Below, one piece after another: positions 8,078-16,282 of a stretch of 64,000 nt of DNA. Source of the DNA: Clostridium tagluense (GTDB taxonomy: Bacteria > Bacillota > Clostridia > Clostridiales > Clostridiaceae); the NCBI RefSeq assembly GCF_003865095.1, contig NZ_BHYK01000004.1, positions 81,631-145,630 of the forward strand, given 5' to 3'. The notes beneath the pieces were generated by a model. That model did not search any database. It saw only the letters and a program-made list of their open reading frames with translations, and was not told the DNA's origin. A program made the translations under genes and the position numbers. Within the stretch, counting starts at the first letter, position 1, and each line of letters starts with the position of its first letter.

Positions 8078-9160
8078 TTACTCCTTTCCTTTTTTCTTTT
8101 CTTTACTTGTTTCTTCCTTTAAAACCACTGTTACATCAAATTTTTTACCTTCACGACTAAATGTTAATTTCACCTTATCACCAGGCAAATGTCCTTTTAA
8201 AATCTCGTTATAATGAGCTATGGAATTAGTAGGTTTATTATCTATAGCATCTAATATATCTCCTTCCTTTACCTGACCCACCGTTACCACTGCATCCTTT
8301 TGAAGTGTCACTACTTTTAACCCTTGATTAGTAGGAAGTCCAAGCATCGCTGCCCAGTTTTCTTCAAACTCAACGCCAGTAAAGCATCTTTTTATCCTGC
8401 CAAATTTATTATAATGGTCTAGGAAATAATTAATGTTTCCCACAGGAATTGAAAAGCTCATTCCTTGATAGAACATATATCCTAATGTGTTTATACCAAC
8501 TAACTCACAGTTCATATTAATAAGGGGACCTCCACTATTACCTGGGTTTATAGCTGCATCCGTCTGTAAATATGTGTACATACTTTCTACAGGTCTATCT
8601 AGTCCACTTACAATTCCTTTAGAAGCACTATTTCTATATCCAAAAGACAAAGGTGTTCCTACCGCTACAACATCGTCCCCAACTTTTATTTCACTTTCAA
8701 GTGCTAATTTTATAGGCTTTAAATCCGTCTTATTAATCTTTAATAATGCTAAATCAATTTCCTTATCTGCATATAAAAGTTCTGCTTTATAAACATTACC
8801 ATCATATGTAACCACATAAATGTCCGCCAGGCCATCTACTACGTGGTTATTGGTTAAAATTCTTCCTTCCTTTCCTATTACAACTCCAGAACCATGTTGT
8901 AAATTTTTAGGTAATTTTGAGAATATTTGCTCCTGTTCTCTATAGTTTGTATTTTTTCCTATGACAGCAACTACGGATTGATTTACTTGTTCAATAACGC
9001 TTGATACTTTTTTTGTTTCCTTTTGGGCTGATTTTTGTGGTTGCTCAATTGTCTTCTCTGCTGACTTAGGCACCAATTCATTTCCACCTGATGCAAAAAC
9101 AGGTGTTGTGTTTAAAATTAATGTAGCCATGATCAAAATAGATGATAAAATTTTTTTCAT
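8078..9160 (-). CDS. HtrA/DegP-type S1C serine protease with PDZ domain
   Basis: A 360-residue extracytoplasmic quality-control protease. A signal sequence (residues 1-24) is followed by a Lys/Gln-rich linker, a trypsin-like domain and one PDZ domain (about 262-348). The catalytic triad is visible: His106 in LTNNHVVD, Asp137 in DLALLKI and Ser209 in NPGNSGGPL. Unlike many Firmicute HtrA proteins it has a cleavable-looking signal rather than a long cytoplasmic anchor, so it may be released. It is the first gene of a two-gene operon with the 620-residue secreted protein. A GGGGG ribosome site precedes the ATG. Confidence 0.93.
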   Translation of the reverse strand: MKKILSSILIMATLILNTTPVFASGGNELVPKSAEKTIEQPQKSAQKETKKVSSVIEQVNQSVVAVIGKNTNYREQEQIFSKLPKNLQHGSGVVIGKEGRILTNNHVVDGLADIYVVTYDGNVYKAELLYADKEIDLALLKINKTDLKPIKLALESEIKVGDDVVAVGTPLSFGYRNSASKGIVSGLDRPVESMYTYLQTDAAINPGNSGGPLINMNCELVGINTLGYMFYQGMSFSIPVGNINYFLDHYNKFGRIKRCFTGVEFEENWAAMLGLPTNQGLKVVTLQKDAVVTVGQVKEGDILDAIDNKPTNSIAHYNEILKGHLPGDKVKLTFSREGKKFDVTVVLKEETSKEKKKGKE

Positions 9161-9349
9161 GTTAATCCCCCTTTTAAATAAGTAATTGAGCCACCTATTA
9201 CTAAGTTCAAGCTCCTTGAGTTTTCATAGTTTATTTATAATTACTTGTATATAATACCATATTTAAATATATTTTCCAACTTATTTTTCAAGAAAATAGT
9301 TTTTAAAAATTGTTAAATAATCATCTTAGATGTTGAAATATTAAGGACT

Positions 9350-9396
9350 AAAAAAAGCAGCTAGGAAAATTATTGATTTTCTCTACTGCTTTTTTT
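9350..9396. terminator. bidirectional terminator
   Basis: AAAAAAAGCAG and CTGCTTTTTTT arms enclose a short imperfect stem. It ends the minus-strand gene at 9424 before the HtrA promoter region. The rest of 9161-9349 holds only the AT-rich upstream region of the protease gene. Confidence 0.8.
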
Positions 9397-9423
9397 ATGT
9401 TAGGTGCTAAATGAATTTTAACC

Positions 9424-10731
9424 TTACTTGATTTTATAATTTCTTATGTCTTTTCCATAATATTTAAGGTCGCCCTTTTGTCCATCAAATACAGCTGCAT
9501 ATACTGTATTATTTTGTTTTAAATGTACTTCGTATTCTGTTTTGCCTTCTGTATTTCTTATTGTGAGTACATCTATTGCTTCAGATCCCTTTTCTATTTT
9601 GTTTAATATCTCTTCTTTGCTTATTGTTGGTGCAATTATTTTTTTATCATAGGGATATACTATTTTAAATTTACTTATTAGTCCTTGACGTTCTAAACAT
9701 ATTTCTATTTTCTTCATTTCATCATATATACCACTCATTTCTTCAATATATGAATACTCAATACTTCTGATTTTAGTATTTTTTTCATAATTAATTTTTT
9801 TATCGTATCTAAATGCATTATTACTAAATTTTAATAGCATTTCCCTGGCTATCTTATCTAGTTGCTGCTCTGTGAGTCCATAATTTGGCACTGTGAATCT
9901 AGTAGCATCTATTGATACTTCTTTTGTTTTTTTATGGAAATTTATCTTATACTCTACCCCATCCTCCATTATAGAATCTATTGGCAAGGATTTAGTTTTA
10001 AATATATACGTGTCTGAATTTCCCTCCGTACTATTCTCTTCCTCTAAGGGTATGTTTTTAACTATTTTTAAAAAAGTTTCTTTACAGTACTTTTTTGCGT
10101 TCTCAAAATCCAATTTATTAAAATCTTTCCCACTAAAGTCACCCTTATACTCCTTGATAAAACTATATTTTTCTGTATTTAATAGTTCCTCTGATTTTTT
10201 TGAGTAATTATTATATATTTTAACTATATTTTTTTCTAGTTTCTTCTTATTATCAAAATCAATATCAATATTCTTATATGTATTTCCTAGTATACTTTTG
10301 CATTCCTTTATTAACTCATCATTGTAGGAATATAGACTTTCTAAGTATTTTTTCTCAGGTGGACTTATTAACCCATCTGACAATATATTTTTAATTGTTT
10401 CACTTACATTAAGATGCATTATCCAATAATCATCATAATACTTTCCATTACTAATATGTTGCGCACTTGAGTTTGATCTACTAAAATCAACTACAATTTC
10501 TCTATTTATAAGCTGCTTCTCTTTATTATAATTATTTATTTTCAATATTTGTGATATTTGTTCATTTGAATTTTCTAACTCTGTACCAAAATTTCGAAAA
10601 TCATAAAACATTCTAGATTTTAATTCCACTGAATAATTGTGCCCAGGTTTAATGAAAATCATAGAAATAAAAAATGCTATAATACATAAAGCATTAATAA
10701 TTTTCTTTTTACTTGGCTCTTTAATGTTTAT
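9424..10731 (-). CDS. membrane-anchored/secreted protein, YcdB/PepSY-like, with a non-canonical start
   Basis: The frame is open well upstream of its first ATG (10662) and encodes a basic start and hydrophobic segment spanning that ATG (KKKIINALCIIAFFIS, then MIFI). No ribosome site precedes 10662. A strong GGGGGAG (10738-10744) instead sits 6 bases before an in-frame ATA at 10731, so translation probably starts at ATA or a nearby ATT, or the ATG has been lost by mutation. The roughly 435-residue product is anchored or exported. Its C-terminal part (about 390-430: NTEGKTEYEVHLKQ ... GDLKYYGKDI) resembles PepSY/YcdB-type domains. Function unknown. Confidence 0.65.
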   Translation of the reverse strand: MNIKEPSKKKIINALCIIAFFISMIFIKPGHNYSVELKSRMFYDFRNFGTELENSNEQISQILKINNYNKEKQLINREIVVDFSRSNSSAQHISNGKYYDDYWIMHLNVSETIKNILSDGLISPPEKKYLESLYSYNDELIKECKSILGNTYKNIDIDFDNKKKLEKNIVKIYNNYSKKSEELLNTEKYSFIKEYKGDFSGKDFNKLDFENAKKYCKETFLKIVKNIPLEEENSTEGNSDTYIFKTKSLPIDSIMEDGVEYKINFHKKTKEVSIDATRFTVPNYGLTEQQLDKIAREMLLKFSNNAFRYDKKINYEKNTKIRSIEYSYIEEMSGIYDEMKKIEICLERQGLISKFKIVYPYDKKIIAPTISKEEILNKIEKGSEAIDVLTIRNTEGKTEYEVHLKQNNTVYAAVFDGQKGDLKYYGKDIRNYKIK

Positions 10732-10744
10732 ATTAATCTCCCCC

Positions 10745-10962
10745 TGTTAGTACATTATCAGTCTAGTTATAAGAAACCAGACTAACTCTTTTAATATCCC
10801 CTGCATTAATATTCAAATTACCCCCATTATCAAACTATAGTATTAATCTTAATAACTATATTAACATATTTTAATTATTTTTCCAATAATTTCATCATAT
10901 TATTCCCTGTAGCACTTCAAATAAACAAATAACACTTTCGACAGAATATTTTTGGAACAAAA
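10745..10962. other. intergenic region, nothing recognised
   Basis: AT-rich sequence between the gene at 9424-10731 and the terminator of the aldo/keto reductase. It must hold the promoter of the former. No convincing -35/-10 pair, RNA or repeat was identified. Confidence 0.4.
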
Positions 10963-11000
10963 AAAGAACTAACCTACTATTGATTCAGTTAGCTCTTTTC
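10963..11000 (-). terminator. terminator of the aldo/keto reductase gene
   Basis: A 12-bp stem with one wobble (AAAAGAACTAAC / GTTAGCTCTTTT) is followed by a T-run on the minus strand. Confidence 0.75.
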
Positions 11001-11124
11001 CAAAGGTAATTATTTTATTTAAAATTACCTTCATATTATAAATTCTGTCTTATAATATCTTTTCACCAATACCCTACTGAGTAAATTCAATGTTCCACTA
11101 CTACATTTGCAAGATTGAGCTTAA

Positions 11125-12042
11125 TTATGGAAGCTTATTACCTGCCGCCCTATAAATTTCATACCATTCCTGCCTTGTTAGTTCAACCTGTGAAGCTTTG
11201 CAAATATCCACTAACCGCTTTGCGTTTGTTGTACCAACTAATGGGTGGATTTTAGCAGGATGCCTTAGAATCCATGCAATTGCAATGGCTGAATTGGTTA
11301 CACCTTTAGTAGCTGCAATTTCGTTTATTTTATTATTTAACTCAGGGAATTTATCATTATTTAAAAATACGCCTTCAAAAAAACCGTACTGGAAGGGAGA
11401 CCATGCCTGTATAGTAATATCCTTCAAGCGACAGTACTCAAGAATACTTCCATCTCTATTAATAGAGGGATCAATTTGCATATTTACATTCATTCCAGAA
11501 TCAATCATACCCGTATTCGTTATACTTAGCTGTAGCTGATTTATAATAATTTTGTTATTTAAGTATTTATTCAATAGTTCAATTTGCATAGGGTTCTGAT
11601 TACATACTCCAAAATATTTGACTTTTCCGCTGCTATGGAGCTTTGAAAAAGCTTCTGCAACTTCTTCCGGCTCCATAAGAGTATCCGGACGGTGAAGTAA
11701 CATAATATCTATATAATCCGTATTCAAACGCGTAAGGCTGCCCTCTATAGAATCTATTATATGTTGCTTAGAGAAATCAAAATATCCATCTCTTATGCCA
11801 CACTTAGTCTGAATTATAATTTTTTCTCTAATGCTGGACTTCATATCAATAGCATCTGCAAAGATTTTTTCAGATTTACCACCACCATAAATGTCAGCAT
11901 GATCAAAAAAATTGATTCCCTCTTCTATTGCAGTATTAATAAGCACTGATGCTTCGCTTGTTGAAAGACTATTTATTCTCATGCATCCTAAGGCAATCTC
12001 AGATGCACTGATGTTTCCATTTGCAATGTGTATTTTTTTCAT
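11125..12042 (-). CDS. aldo/keto reductase (YdhF-like)
   Basis: A 305-residue NAD(P)H-dependent oxidoreductase of the AKR superfamily. It shows the canonical tetrad: Asp47 and Tyr52 in FFDHADIYGGGKSE, Lys80 in IIQTKCGI and His117 in MLLHRPD. The C-terminal region AIAWILRHPAKIHPLVGTT matches the cofactor-binding end. A GTG at 12051 overlaps the ribosome site, so the ATG at 12042 is chosen. The gene is monocistronic, ends in its own terminator and is followed upstream by duplicated gene debris. Substrate unknown. Confidence 0.93.
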   Translation of the reverse strand: MKKIHIANGNISASEIALGCMRINSLSTSEASVLINTAIEEGINFFDHADIYGGGKSEKIFADAIDMKSSIREKIIIQTKCGIRDGYFDFSKQHIIDSIEGSLTRLNTDYIDIMLLHRPDTLMEPEEVAEAFSKLHSSGKVKYFGVCNQNPMQIELLNKYLNNKIIINQLQLSITNTGMIDSGMNVNMQIDPSINRDGSILEYCRLKDITIQAWSPFQYGFFEGVFLNNDKFPELNNKINEIAATKGVTNSAIAIAWILRHPAKIHPLVGTTNAKRLVDICKASQVELTRQEWYEIYRAAGNKLP

Positions 12043-12073
12043 AGTTTTCACCTTCCTTATTGTTATTATTTCT

Positions 12074-12302
12074 GTTTATATTGTAAAGTTAAGTATAGTT
12101 TTCGCCCCTATTTTTAAGAACCCACATTTTTTATACATTTCTTTGGCGGTATATTCGCTATCTGTTAATACATATACCGTCTCTGCACCAAAATCACTAC
12201 AACGTTTTAGCAATTCTTTCAAGACCGAGGTACCAAACCCTTTTCTTTGATATTTCTCTAAAATATCAAAATCTTAATTTTAGCAGTTTTTTTGTTAAAA
12301 AA
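12074..12302 (-). pseudogene. duplicated C-terminal fragment of the GNAT gene at 14026
   Basis: About 229 bp here are nearly identical to 14024-14252, which cover the last 75 or so codons and stop region of the downstream acetyltransferase gene. One base is missing within the run coding for the FDILEKY region, shifting the frame, and there are scattered substitutions. There is no start codon or ribosome site. It is a dead copy, presumably left by a local duplication and deletion. Confidence 0.85.
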
Positions 12303-12342
12303 ATTTGATTTCACTTTTATAGCATAACATAATATTCTCATG

Positions 12343-12966
12343 TTATTCTTTAACTTTTTCCCATGTATATCTGTTTCCAACTAACTTAAATCCAGTTGCT
12401 TCATATAACCTATTTAGTGCTGGGAATTTCTCTGGAGTAAGCGTAAGCAATGTTGATACCTCATGAATCTTAGAATCTCTTGGATGAAATTCTTGGCACT
12501 TCTCTATAATGCTAAAATTATATACAATCATCCAGTCACTATTAGGGTTCACTTCACATTCGCCATATAATCCATTAAATAAATCATTTGCCCTAGCTTT
12601 ATTATTCCCCCAAATATACCCGTGATTACCATTTGACAATAACGGAAATTCTTCTATAGTTTCACTCTTCTCCTTTTGTGCCTGAAACAATCCACTCAAT
12701 AAAGCTATATGAGTTGATAACCAATAAAGCCTATTTTTATTACAATCAGACCCTATAAAATTAATCTTTCTTATTTCATGCTCATTAGTCCTATGCCTAA
12801 CCGTCATAAAGTCTGAAACGTCAGTTATTTTTCCACAGTAGCCTTTTGTCACCATAGAATTTATAAATAATATTAGATGATCAATTTGAGGCGCTGTAAG
12901 ATAAAGAGTTATCTTTAATTCAATTAAAAATTTGTATATTGCCAATGATTTTGTTACAATAACCAA
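12343..12966 (-). pseudogene. chimeric open frame: transposase start + sigma-factor fragment + acetyltransferase tail
   Basis: A 207-codon open frame assembled from three unrelated pieces. Codons 1-62 (12781-12966) read like the N-terminus of an IS4-type DDE transposase (LYLTAPQIDHLILFINSMVTK ... HRT). Codons about 63-165 (near 12470-12780) are roughly 90 percent identical at DNA level to 16676-16990 inside the sigma-factor gene (IRKINFIGSDCNKNRLYWL). The last 40 codons resemble the end of a GNAT acetyltransferase (NRLYEATGFKLVGNRYTWEKV). No ribosome site was seen and the only start is TTG. A functional product is unlikely, although the frame remains open. Confidence 0.75.
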
Positions 12967-12974
12967 AATATGTG

Positions 12975-14012
12975 TTATAACATCTTTTCACCATTTTTTA
13001 GATTTCTAACTTGTGGAATAGTTAATCCTGTTTTTTCCGCAATGGTTTCCATATCTAAAACATCAATAAGTTTTTTTGCTATAGTTATTTTTTCTTCCAT
13101 CCTTCCTTGTTTTTTAGCTTCATTTGTAATTTCTATTTGTTTCTGCAAGCCACCTTCTCTATTTTCCCAAAATTCCATTGCTTTTAAATCATTTCTAATG
13201 TATTCAAGTCCTTTTTGTGTTATTTTGATCTCCATTTCCCTCATAACCCCAAATATTCCTTTGAATTCTATCATTCCCAATTCCACAAGCTCTTTTATCC
13301 TCCAAAATATGTAGCCATCAGAAATTCGTATTTCACTAAATGCCATTACACTTCCCACAATTCTTGCTGATTTTCTAAATTCCTTTTCTGTATACTTTAA
13401 TATATCTATATCAAAATAATCATCTTTTACACTTCTTATCTTACCATCTTTAAAAATACGAAGTATTAAATTATCATTTTTTAATGAATTCCACTCATTT
13501 AGTAAAGTATCATATTCCTTTAATTCAATTTTTCTTTTTAGTTTAATAAATGACTTTAACTTTTCAGGCATAATTTCTGACATAGAGATATATGTATATA
13601 AATCATTTGAAGACTCCTCAATCATATCTGATACATTTATAAGATACATATTGGTGGTTTTATATTTTAAAAGTTCCAAGGTATACAGCATCCCACAAAT
13701 CTCATTACCGCAGTGTCCATACCATAGATAAATCACATCTGAATCCTTAATTTTCGAAATACTTTTATAGAATTCTCGATAACCTTCCTTCAGATAATTA
13801 GACTCTAAGGAAGTAACCTCATCTTTTCCACTAATTCTATTCCACCAATGCATTCTTTCATCTGTGTTTATCCCATCTCTTATCATGCCTTGTGAAATAT
13901 CATCATCAAAACTAATAACTCCTTTACCTTCCAATAATTTTTTATTATTAATAGCGTATCTCAAACTTCCACCTGCACTTGGTGAAAAACATATATGAAT
14001 TATATTTTGCAT
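12975..14012 (-). CDS. DUF1835/DUF3658-like protein with Rpn-like C-terminal tail
   Basis: A 345-residue cytoplasmic protein of unknown function. The N-terminal half (HICFSPSAGGSLRYAI, GVISFDDDISQG, VIYLWYGHCGNEICGM) matches the DUF1835 pattern, and the middle (about 160-290) the DUF3658-like partner. The last 45 residues (AKKQGRMEEKITIAKKLIDVLDMETIAEKTGLTIPQV) resemble the helical tail and helix-turn-helix found at the end of Rpn/PD-(D/E)XK transposase-like nucleases. The start at 14012 follows GGAGG by 5 bases; the upstream extension to 14060 would run into the neighbour. The gene lies 13 bp after the GNAT gene, so the two likely form an operon. Confidence 0.75.
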   Translation of the reverse strand: MQNIIHICFSPSAGGSLRYAINNKKLLEGKGVISFDDDISQGMIRDGINTDERMHWWNRISGKDEVTSLESNYLKEGYREFYKSISKIKDSDVIYLWYGHCGNEICGMLYTLELLKYKTTNMYLINVSDMIEESSNDLYTYISMSEIMPEKLKSFIKLKRKIELKEYDTLLNEWNSLKNDNLILRIFKDGKIRSVKDDYFDIDILKYTEKEFRKSARIVGSVMAFSEIRISDGYIFWRIKELVELGMIEFKGIFGVMREMEIKITQKGLEYIRNDLKAMEFWENREGGLQKQIEITNEAKKQGRMEEKITIAKKLIDVLDMETIAEKTGLTIPQVRNLKNGEKML

Positions 14013-14025
14013 AAATTCCTCCAGT

Positions 14026-14796
14026 TTATATTGTAAAGTTAAGTATAGTTTTGGACCCAACTTTTAAGAACCCACATTTTTTATACATTTCTTTAGCAGT
14101 ATCTTCGCTATCTGTTAATACATATACCGTCTCTGCACCAAAATCACTAGAACGTTTTAGCAATTCTTTCAAGACCGAGGTACCAAACCCTTTTCTTTGA
14201 TATTTCTCTAAAATATCAAAATCTTCAATTTTAGCAGTTTTTTTGTTAAAAAATAACTCGCAGTTACCCATAGGGACTTCATTATGATAACACAGAAAAA
14301 AATCAAGATTATTTTCTGCTCTATAAGCCATTGCTTTTCTTTGGATTCTCTTAATTGCGAAATCTTCTCCCATAGCATGTGAATTTGCCTCAATATCAAC
14401 TCTAATACCATCTTCCATAACATCTTCTGTTTTTGCGGATTTTATAGTGCATTCATTATTTCCACATAAAACATTAAATTTATCTGATGTAATATACATA
14501 TAATCCTGTATTGTTACTTCAGGTTTAATTTCAAAGGAATTTAATAGCTCACTGCCTATATTAAAGTTATATTCAACTTGCAGGAAGCTTTTGCCTTCTT
14601 TCTTACTGCGCATAATCTCTTTTATTATTAGATCATATATTTCCTGTTCAGACATACAGCACTTTACTAAAGTATAGTTATGAGCAAACATATTACAAAT
14701 ATGCTCATCTCTAAACCTAATAATTTTCTCATCTTCAAAGTATTTAGAAAAGCATTTTGTATATTCTATTTCAGTATCTATTAAAAATTTTAACAT
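14026..14796 (-). CDS. GNAT-family N-acetyltransferase
   Basis: A 256-residue protein whose C-terminal half (about 130-256) is a GNAT domain. The acetyl-CoA loop is seen in EKYQRKGFGTSVLKELL and the closing strand in AKEMYKKCGFLKVG. The first 120 residues are an extra domain of unknown role. A GGAAGGAATT ribosome site precedes the ATG. It is the first gene of a pair with the DUF1835-like gene. Its 3' end has been duplicated as debris at 12074-12302. Substrate unknown. Confidence 0.85.
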   Translation of the reverse strand: MLKFLIDTEIEYTKCFSKYFEDEKIIRFRDEHICNMFAHNYTLVKCCMSEQEIYDLIIKEIMRSKKEGKSFLQVEYNFNIGSELLNSFEIKPEVTIQDYMYITSDKFNVLCGNNECTIKSAKTEDVMEDGIRVDIEANSHAMGEDFAIKRIQRKAMAYRAENNLDFFLCYHNEVPMGNCELFFNKKTAKIEDFDILEKYQRKGFGTSVLKELLKRSSDFGAETVYVLTDSEDTAKEMYKKCGFLKVGSKTILNFTI

Positions 14797-14836
14797 AATT
14801 CAATTCCTTCCATATCTATTATAAAATTTATAATTT

Positions 14837-15127
14837 CTATACTCCCCAAATGAGAGTTCCTAAATGCCAAAAAAATATTGGCCAAAATAATAATATAAAA
14901 TTAATTGCTATTAAGAATAAACCTAATTTTGTTTTGTGTTTAATTAATCCAATTGTTCAAAGTATTCCACCAATAATTGCAAACATAGATGGCCCAAAAT
15001 ACAATAATAATCCTTCTAAAGCTGTAGACTGAGTCGGTATTAGTTGAATAAACTCATTTACTAATACCAAAAATGATACTATTAAAATGCCTAATGAGCA
15101 TTTTGTAAATATGTTTTCTTTTTTCAT
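14837..15127 (-). pseudogene. small membrane protein gene interrupted by an in-frame TGA
   Basis: From an ATG at 15127, with a perfect AAGGAGG ribosome site at 15136-15142, the frame encodes MKKENIFTKCSLGILIVSF and two membrane helices, then meets TGA at 14957-14959 (codon 57). It continues in the same frame for 39 more codons of clearly membrane-like sequence (LGLFLIAINFILLFWPIFFW) to TAG at 14837. A single Trp (TGG) to TGA change explains it. No selenocysteine insertion structure was recognised. It is either a recent pseudogene or yields a 56-residue truncated protein. Confidence 0.7.
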
Positions 15128-15370
15128 AGGCTACCTCCTTAAACTATAAATACTTTTCACTTTATTATGCAATTCCAACCTAACTTTATGGAAATTATAG
15201 CATATTATTCATATTTATACATTACTGTATTAGAACAAACTGATTTTAAATGCACAATTCTCCTCTTTATTTACTAAAGTGTATTTTTTCCAAAAAATAA
15301 TTAATTTAGGTCTATTTCAAGTTATTAATTATATAATTAATACATATTTCAAAGTTAAGGAGATGAAACT

Positions 15371-16258
15371 ATGTTTTCAAATGAAACAGGCTTATTTAAA
15401 CAAACAAAAGCAGCTAAATTTTTACCCCATATAATTTTAGCTCCTATCTTAGCTATTATTTTCATGATTGTGGGTCAGCTTATTGGTGTTATTATGTTTT
15501 CATTATTGAGCCCTTTAGTTCATGATTCTATAGCAAAATCACTGTTTTATCTTTCATTTACTTTCCTATTTATATCTTTATTAGTATTTGCCTGGGTAAA
15601 ATTTATTGAGAAACGTGATATTTCTAGCCTAGGTTTTTGCAAAGAAAATTTTATAAAAAAGTATTTACTTGGTTTTGTTTTTGGATTTATAATGTTTACT
15701 GCAGTAATTGTATTACTTTCTATAACTGGTCATGTTGTAGTCGATAAAAATCCAGTAATTCCTGTAGGAATATCTGCTTTAAGTAGCATATTTATTATTT
15801 TACCGGGATGGATCATACAAAGTGGAACGGAAGAAGTGGTAACAAGAGGATGGCTTATGAATGTAATAGGCGCAAGGTACAATGTGCCTATAGGTTTATT
15901 TGTTTCTTCATCATTATTTGGTTTGCTTCATATATTCAACCAGAATGTAAGTATTATCGCTATTATGAATATTATCCTTGTAGGAATATTCTTCGGGCTT
16001 TATGTAATTAGAACCCATAATTTGTGGGGAGCTTGTGGGTTACATTGTGCCTGGAATTGGGCTCAAGGTAATATTTTCGGATTAGAAGTAAGTGGATCAA
16101 GTCTAGGTACTGGTAGCTTACTAAAATTAAATTTAACAGGAGCCCAATGGTTTACAGGTGGTGCATTTGGTCCTGAAGCAGGTTTTGCAACAACTATTAT
16201 TTTATTAATGGGTATAGTTATTGTGTTTGTTATGTTAAAAAAGAAAAGTAGCCTGTAA
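15371..16258 (+). CDS. CPBP-family intramembrane metalloprotease
   Basis: A 295-residue integral membrane protein with about eight hydrophobic helices. It bears the three CPBP/Abi (CAAX-protease-like) motifs: Glu154-Glu155 with Arg159 in EEVVTRGW, His187 in FGLLHIFN, and His225 in LHCAWNW. In bacteria such proteins are linked to bacteriocin self-immunity or processing of membrane peptides, though most are uncharacterised. An AGGAGATG ribosome site precedes the ATG. The gene is monocistronic, and no bacteriocin gene was seen beside it. Confidence 0.9.
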   Translation: MFSNETGLFKQTKAAKFLPHIILAPILAIIFMIVGQLIGVIMFSLLSPLVHDSIAKSLFYLSFTFLFISLLVFAWVKFIEKRDISSLGFCKENFIKKYLLGFVFGFIMFTAVIVLLSITGHVVVDKNPVIPVGISALSSIFIILPGWIIQSGTEEVVTRGWLMNVIGARYNVPIGLFVSSSLFGLLHIFNQNVSIIAIMNIILVGIFFGLYVIRTHNLWGACGLHCAWNWAQGNIFGLEVSGSSLGTGSLLKLNLTGAQWFTGGAFGPEAGFATTIILLMGIVIVFVMLKKKSSL

Positions 16259-16275
16259 ATTTGCTCAGGCTACTT
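16246..16275 (-). terminator. terminator of the sigma-factor gene
   Basis: AAGTAGCCTG / CAGGCTACTT arms around a 10-base loop, with a T-rich tail on the minus strand. It overlaps the end of the CPBP gene and so serves both convergent genes. The same stem recurs at 46016-46045. Confidence 0.8.
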
Positions 16276-16282
16276 ACTATTT

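Noticed and set aside
14957-14959. TGA as a selenocysteine codon
   Set aside because: The position is a natural Trp site in a membrane helix, no SECIS-like hairpin follows and no selenoprotein family is recognised.
14850-15032. Plus-strand frame of 60 codons
   Set aside because: It is the shadow of the interrupted minus-strand membrane gene at 14837-15127, which has a ribosome site and membrane-like sequence.
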